Positions 8,901 to 10,492 of a stretch of 10,492 nucleotides of DNA are shown here, piece after piece. The notes under the pieces were generated by a model. It did no database searches. It was not told the origin of the DNA and was given only the letters and a program-made list of their open reading frames with translations. Position 1 is the first letter of the stretch. Each line of letters begins with the position of its first letter. The position numbers and the translations under genes are program-made. This DNA comes from Patescibacteria group bacterium (GTDB lineage: Bacteria > Patescibacteriota > Patescibacteriia > 2-12-FULL-60-25), in assembly GCA_018817245.1 (NCBI GenBank), contig JAHIUG010000088.1, positions 1 to 10,492 on the forward strand. The letters are read 5' to 3'.

Positions 8901-10492
8901 ATGAAATTAACGATCCACCTGAAGTAAAAAAGTCTGTTCATGGAACCGCTTCAGTAACTGTGTTGTTGTGTGAGAATCCATGGCCTAATCTTGATAAGCA
9001 GCCTATTGCTCCTTTTAGAGATAAGGAGCCAACAGCAAAGGACGGTAAAGATTCAAGTTTGACGGATTCCATTTTTGAAAGCGGACCATATTTTAATTTT
9101 TCAACTACTTACTGCCGAGATGCAGGAGAATTTGATATAGAAGATGATATTCCAAGTCTTAAGATTGCTTATGTGCCACTAACACCCGCAGCTAAAGTTG
9201 AGGGCATAATGCGCGAGTATTTATTTACTTACGGAGATGATCGGCCGGATTTGAAGAAAGATGGTATTGGTATTCGTATTGCATCAAATCCCCTACATTA
9301 CTCGCCGGAAGAATGGTATAAGTGGCGTGGCTTTGGAGGAACTCCTACTTCTTTCATAATTGATGGATATCAGGCCATACAAGATGAAACAACTTTATAC
9401 GTAGCTGCTGCAAACACAGAAGGTCCAGGACAATCTATCTATTCCAATATTTATTTAATCTCGCATAATCCGGATGCATCTGAGACCACTCTTAATATTT
9501 TTGATCAAATGGTTAAGAATTTGGCGTTCAATATTAATTTGAGCCAGGGTGTTGGAAATGTCTGCGAAAAGGACAATGATCCGAATACAGAGCCTAAGAA
9601 TCCGTATCTAGAAGGCATAGAAGAACCCGTTTCCTGTTCAACTGATTTTGATTGTATTAACGCGCTTGGTACGGATAAAACGCATTGCGGGAGTTACAAA
9701 CTGAAATTAGCTCGCGATACTGTGCGCGTGGCGGATTTTGCAAAAATGTCACGAGCGTTGGAAGAAGCAAAGGCGCGCGACGGCTTTTATCCGAAACTTA
9801 CTGCCGGAACATTCTTACCAACATTTAGCAATTCGCGCTGGCCGTCTTGGGATGAAGAATATCAGTTAGCGGTTGGCGGAGATGCACCAAAAGATCCGGT
9901 AAACCAATTTTTAACTTGTGGCCGTTGTTCTGAATCCAAAGCGGTTTGCGGTGTAGATGGGGATTGTCCGGATGGGCAAACTTGTGGCGGTTATTCGATT
10001 GATAAAGGGCTGGAAGTTCCGGCTGCTTCCACTGAACCTCTAACCTGTTACGACACGGATACGCGGACGTTCCTATGTTCCAAGCTGATAAGTTCACCAT
10101 CGCGTTTTTATCAATATCGTTCAATAAACAATGGCCAGCGTTACGAACTATCAGCTGAATTTGAAGTTCCGGAGCCACAAGATCAGAATGCAAAGTGGTG
10201 GAGTCCGGCTCTGACAAAAGAAGTTAAGCGCTGTGTAAATCCGGAAACGCAAGGATTTATGTGTGATGAAGATTCAGACTGCAGACCATGTCCGAATCCA
10301 AAGGATGCAAATAGTTGTCCGACAAATAAGTATCCAATCACAAATGGTGCTTGCAAAGTAGTTGGCGGAAAATTTGTTTATCAAGATGTTTGTGAAAATC
10401 AATTCTATGGTCTGAGTGGAACGTGTGGAGATGGAGTAATCGGTCCTGCCTGTTTAGGTGGTACGAATGACGGCAATCCTTGTTCCAAGGAC
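2981..10492 (+). CDS. Giant multidomain surface protein with pilin-like anchor, 3' end beyond window
   Basis: 2504 codons are open from ATG to the last base, so the protein is longer than about 270 kDa. A signal peptide (1-28, likely cut after V-F-A) and a two-helix pilin-like module (47-119) match the preceding gene. A Gly/Pro linker (about 122-147) follows, then a Big_5-like domain (148-262), a Big_7-like domain (268-366, D-D-S-G-V-A-Y-V-E-F), a Cys cluster (370-418), four IPT/TIG domains (421-800) and a knottin-like Cys cluster (802-829). Next are large repeats A (881-1107) and B (1120-1327), CGN...GE-C repeats (1344-1623), repeat C (1711-2007), a pseudopilin-like segment (2245-2310) and a Cys-rich end. 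About 99 Cys were counted, implying oxidative folding outside the cell. An in-frame stop at 2951 limits the start; a TTG at 2957 is possible, but ATG gives the clean signal peptide. No Shine-Dalgarno site is visible. The function is not known; adhesion or an appendage role is inference. Confidence 0.88.
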   Translation, partial: MRRFLISFAILATLITGAYFALPTEVFAQVETGLEAVGDVVKLPDTDPIIIATRIINISLGFLGIIMVSLMVYAGFLWMTSGGEATKVDKAKKIITSAVIGSVIILSSWAITRFILERLIDAASGPSGVPGAPPPPGGGFGGPGSTQVFQVKSITPQGDVSIRNVQVKLLFSRPVDENTATAIVITNGDNTTVGGTLAVNESLVTFTPSDPCPEPNQDLKCFDGDSDYTVSVQDTLRSTQNQAIVCGGFSPSCTANFHTGNLVDTRDPMVNMNAPIDGQGVPADELVALMAQAEDDSGVAYVEFLDGVELVDQSAPNEEQTPLSFLAEGLWDTAGAELQSVHQLFAKAYDIDDHEKQSSAVSVIVRPPSCFNEVQDGEETGIDCGGTPNTSGYCGACEGNSCTSDQQCSSGVCADGICVDKPIISSVGPLDGRPGTFVTIKGVNFGSSGFVVFVGGPDAIDDKVASVPQVCQQLGGKMWTKTQVIVEVPEGAVTGPIQLQNGASQLSDRTDDERGPIIQDFMVSDQTYPGLCGLDPDQGFVGGKFTAIGQGFGQSPSTMNFGKLALNQFSSWSDAQVVANIPVAGAGNHAVKIVVDNIESNPADFEIISKAKAGPPQIFSLDPERGPRGEYVTLSGKNFGYSVGTVRFKNKLSREEALADVSFPAACAEGFWTETSVIVKVPQSFLNAQSVSVGDYTIRLIRADNVETNEMDFSINDQAAKPGICAISPNVGPIGTEVTMAGERFGTDTGDITFSENKAGISASWKNNEIKTEVSAGAITGPVIITAQGVKSNPAFFQVRNCNEQPGICSKDEQCCGNGSCVPAEQGCPSVSLSAMFAWQSSTGFIPVAPRVVEECKPDAKQPPVPSPSPWDGRSKGNQVCVNATINARFTTHLDETTVTGSNFKFSKCTGKEDDPCQSTEPVELSGGFPLLQAASQDQDLVTLEAKAGLEQDTTYSVEILTGVKGKGIAGANMDESPRCESGVAYCFTFKTRNLPDPCQLGGVIVSPHPYELNDAGVKVAYLASPLAAEDKCIVLNAQAYEPWGWDHSNNNAIYDTPLKENPETGQVWHKQIGIAVSETGDTPVLMSSIAKGIKGVAELYIRFIPPRVDAFAPNCQKACINALIWARFNTAIDPASITDNVEVRPCANENCIVSELSQALPIPKVKINVTVVPKSADEEEGKILRFLRIEPVDTNGQILLLPGKFYRVLLRGGDEQGIRGMHGVPMTGLNDPEGFIWTFRTKLGENAYCGAQSVDVSPLEKIETVVGARQMFQATPFGAPDECSMLGQALVQTESAVWDSSDKLVADFFEGGKLDTGGTLPARCNSMCLATGAQAEFGKVAVCGNSIIETTNPAYCTEYLKKWPGLCSVLPNGAKAGEECDPGIPSNKGQCDELTCLWKPVTQVPNGTCGNDKWDEFGEECDFGSICMGAAPTSTTPDGTICTSLQVRATCEANKGTCAPRQIRGCSPFCRKTGSRSGDSTCGNSDVADGEDCDDGNVANGDGCSSNCLHEGSSAVIASVCGNAILEPGETCEKPNLNNLFPAGCDQIRCLHIGSALCDNDPKTPNVDCCGNADIDAGEDCDDGNKTSGDGCNVSCLLEGSSVAYPNPSYCSDGVKEKGEQCESEQKGDGMADAAQLAEIIGNTDPDEDGLMKSTISADLLSQTGNATYGLQCGFTSYQSCPSGFGLTDQGCCNVRPELANSEPKGEDVCRNAQIKASFNTDIDLNSLRSNVRIAKKLPPQITECPVGTQQVTADFRPVEKGFKSWIKNLWKKVTALWTGELALAKDIWCMGSVTGSWTSVSEKNSKEFVFNLDTALEAETVYYVKFLGDQDLNDNSDVANKKGIKTARGVVAKFDPKPDSGPLTFSFKTDDQICGVNVIEVFDDSEEHPLLFLDKDELPHPFYAVAKSIQNGKSVSISSVEEYKWEWQPWSTSDITVVNVVNPPNDKTKSNIKPENKNGTAFVTAMLEVTQDEINDPPEVKKSVHGTASVTVLLCENPWPNLDKQPIAPFRDKEPTAKDGKDSSLTDSIFESGPYFNFSTTYCRDAGEFDIEDDIPSLKIAYVPLTPAAKVEGIMREYLFTYGDDRPDLKKDGIGIRIASNPLHYSPEEWYKWRGFGGTPTSFIIDGYQAIQDETTLYVAAANTEGPGQSIYSNIYLISHNPDASETTLNIFDQMVKNLAFNINLSQGVGNVCEKDNDPNTEPKNPYLEGIEEPVSCSTDFDCINALGTDKTHCGSYKLKLARDTVRVADFAKMSRALEEAKARDGFYPKLTAGTFLPTFSNSRWPSWDEEYQLAVGGDAPKDPVNQFLTCGRCSESKAVCGVDGDCPDGQTCGGYSIDKGLEVPAASTEPLTCYDTDTRTFLCSKLISSPSRFYQYRSINNGQRYELSAEFEVPEPQDQNAKWWSPALTKEVKRCVNPETQGFMCDEDSDCRPCPNPKDANSCPTNKYPITNGACKVVGGKFVYQDVCENQFYGLSGTCGDGVIGPACLGGTNDGNPCSKD
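3119..3337 (+). other. Two-helix T4SS pilin-like membrane module of the giant protein
   Basis: Residues 47-119 align without gaps to residues 56-128 of the upstream protein. Shared runs include L-G-F-L-G-I-I, Y-A-G-F-x-W-M-T-S, K-A-K and S-S-W-A-I-T. Helix 1 is about 48-76 and helix 2 about 94-116. The connecting loop carries G-G-E-A-T-K-V-D-K-A-K-K and is basic, so it should face the cytoplasm. With the signal peptide removed, both ends would be outside and the remaining protein extracellular. Confidence 0.8.
4088..4234 (+). other. Cys-rich module with ETGIDCGG motif
   Basis: Residues 370-418 contain eight cysteines. They start with C-F-N-E-V-x-D-G-E-E-T-G-I-D-C-G-G and end with C-S-S-G-V-C-A-D-G-I-C. 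This is the 'C-x-N-x-x-x-D-x-x-E-T-D-x-D-C-G-G' type of module known from secreted proteins of myxobacteria and other bacteria. All Cys probably pair in disulfides, and the module separates the N-terminal Ig domains from the IPT array. Confidence 0.6.
4241..5380 (+). other. Array of four IPT/TIG domains
   Basis: Four successive Ig-like IPT/TIG units lie at about residues 421-508, 516-609, 615-718 and 722-800. Each opens with P-x-I-x-x-(V/L)-x-P or an equivalent. The G-P-x-G-x-x-V-T-(I/L/M)-x-G-x-x-F-G signature is seen as R-P-G-T-F-V-T-I-K-G-V-N-F-G, R-G-E-Y-V-T-L-S-G-K-N-F-G and I-G-T-E-V-T-M-A-G-E-R-F-G. The second copy is more divergent (F-V-G-G-K-F-T-A-I-G-Q-G-F-G). Copies 1 to 3 each carry an extra Cys or two. 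IPT domains usually act as rod-like spacers or ligand-binding parts in surface proteins. Confidence 0.75.
5621..6300 (+). repeat. Large internal repeat, copy A (Ig-like domain plus Trp-containing half)
   Basis: It begins at residue 881 with C-V-N-A-T-I-N-A-R-F-T-T-H-L-D, a Big_5/SbsA-like opening. The Ig part ends with F-T-F-K-T (988-992) and is followed by a Cys (999). The second half has V-I-V-S-P and a Y-E-P-W-G-W-D segment near 6103-6123. Copies B and C share the same order of landmarks. Confidence 0.65.
6338..6960 (+). repeat. Large internal repeat, copy B
   Basis: It begins at residue 1120 with C-I-N-A-L-I-W-A-R-F-N-T-A-I-D. The Ig part ends with W-T-F-R-T, followed by a Cys at residue 1250, then V-D-V-S-P and a shorter Trp segment (A-V-W-D). 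It follows copy A almost directly, making A and B a tandem pair. Confidence 0.65.
7010..7849 (+). repeat. Array of CGN...GE-C disulfide repeats, two of DUF4215/Myxococcus type
   Basis: The word C-G-N or C-S-D followed by an acidic stretch and usually G-E-x-C recurs at residues 1344, 1410, 1483, 1522, 1571 and 1612. The copies at 1483 (7427) and 1571 (7691) are full length and close to each other in sequence. Both read C-G-N-x-D-x-x-x-G-E-D-C-D-D-G-N, then G-D-G-C, then a final Cys three or four residues later. That is the DUF4215/Myxo-type disulfide repeat, which resembles Lin12/Notch-like repeats where the Asp residues bind calcium. The other four are degenerate or divergent. Confidence 0.75.
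8111..9000 (+). repeat. Large internal repeat, copy C with Trp-rich insertion
   Basis: It begins at residue 1711 with C-R-N-A-Q-I-K-A-S-F-N-T-D-I-D. The Ig part ends with F-S-F-K-T, followed by a Cys at residue 1876. The second half has Y-K-W-E-W-Q-P-W near 8752-8775, similar to the W-G-W segment of copy A. An insertion around 8270-8350 (F-K-S-W-I-K-N-L-W-K-K-V, ending in I-W-C) looks like an amphipathic, Trp-rich helix rather than a membrane span. Copy C is separated from A and B by the CGN...GE-C array. Confidence 0.6.
9713..9910 (+). other. Segment resembling a type II secretion/type IV pilus pseudopilin globular domain
   Basis: Residues 2245-2310 start with R-D-T-V-R-V-A-D-F-A-K-M-S-R-A-L-E-E-A, continue with G-F-Y-P-K-L, W-P-S-W and end in P-K-D-P-V-N-Q. 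The order helix with (A/V)-D-x-x-x-(I/M)-x-x-A-L-E, then G-x-Y-P, then P-x-D-P-x-N is that of GspG-like and CPR pilin C-terminal domains. The hydrophobic prepilin helix and cleavage motif are absent. A Cys pair region (C-S-T-D-F-D-C) lies just before. The similarity is recognised by eye only. Confidence 0.5.
9917..10492 (+). other. Cys-rich C-terminal part visible in the window
   Basis: From residue 2313 onward the protein has repeated short Cys words: C-G-R-C, D-G-D-C-P-D-G-Q-T-C, D-E-D-S-D-C-R-P-C and C-G-D-G-V-I-G-P-A-C-L-G-G. These resemble small disulfide knots of the 'D-x-D-C-x-x-G-x-x-C' kind. An intervening stretch (about 10105-10215) with F-Y-Q-Y-R-S and Y-E-L-S-A-E-F-E looks beta-rich. 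The last residues, G-G-T-N-D-G-N-P-C-S-K-D, begin another such motif, so the Cys-rich section continues past the edge. Confidence 0.6.

Noticed and set aside
2950..10217. Many minus-strand and off-frame reading frames of 60-160 codons inside the giant gene and the 606-aa gene
   Set aside because: They lack start signals and recognisable domains, overlap a continuous + strand frame with clear protein families, and several are rich in His, Ser and Pro in the manner of antisense shadows.
1..10492. Recoded UGA (Gracilibacteria/SR1 code)
   Set aside because: No in-frame TGA occurs in any of the four genes, and three of them end in TAA or TAG, so the standard bacterial code explains everything.

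Overview
The window looks like a chromosomal piece of a Candidate Phyla Radiation (Patescibacteria) genome. The evidence is a compact ribosomal-protein S21 gene of the type seen in that group, followed by proteins that carry a two-helix type IV secretion 'pilin-like' membrane module and then long strings of Ig-like and cysteine-rich extracellular domains. I know that architecture mainly from CPR genomes. All genes are on the + strand. UGA is not used as a sense codon in any of them, which argues against the code-25 lineages (Gracilibacteria, SR1). The group assignment is inference; no 16S or single-copy marker beyond S21 is present.

Layout. Bases 1-220 hold a hairpin with a T-tract (probable terminator of an unseen upstream gene), a sigma70-like promoter and a good Shine-Dalgarno site. 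Next come rpsU (221-466), a 7-bp tandem repeat with an imperfect inverted copy, and a yqeY homologue (553-990); rpsU-yqeY is a familiar neighbour pair. A 606-residue secreted or membrane-anchored protein follows (1083-2903), with a signal peptide, two transmembrane helices, three Ig-like (Big_5/SbsA-type) domains and a Cys-rich tail. From 2981 to the last base runs one uninterrupted reading frame of 2504 codons that is still open at the window edge. It is a giant paralogue of its neighbour, starting with the same signal peptide and membrane module.

The giant protein is a mosaic. In order it has a Big_5-like domain, a Big_7-like domain, a Cys cluster, four IPT/TIG domains and a second Cys cluster. 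Then come two copies of a large repeat (Ig-like domain beginning C-x-N-A-x-I, then a Cys and a Trp-containing second half), an array of CGN...GE-C repeats including two DUF4215/Myxococcus-type copies, and a third copy of the large repeat. It ends in the window with a segment resembling a type II secretion/type IV pilus pseudopilin globular domain and further Cys-rich motifs. About 99 cysteines were counted by hand. The likely picture is a cell-surface or envelope-spanning appendage anchored by a pilin-like hairpin; a role in attachment is inference only.

Each of the three gene-to-gene spacers consists largely of short-period, partly decayed repeats, each with a different unit. Only rpsU has a clear Shine-Dalgarno sequence; the three following genes do not. 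These two patterns and the giant protein are the parts most worth a second look.
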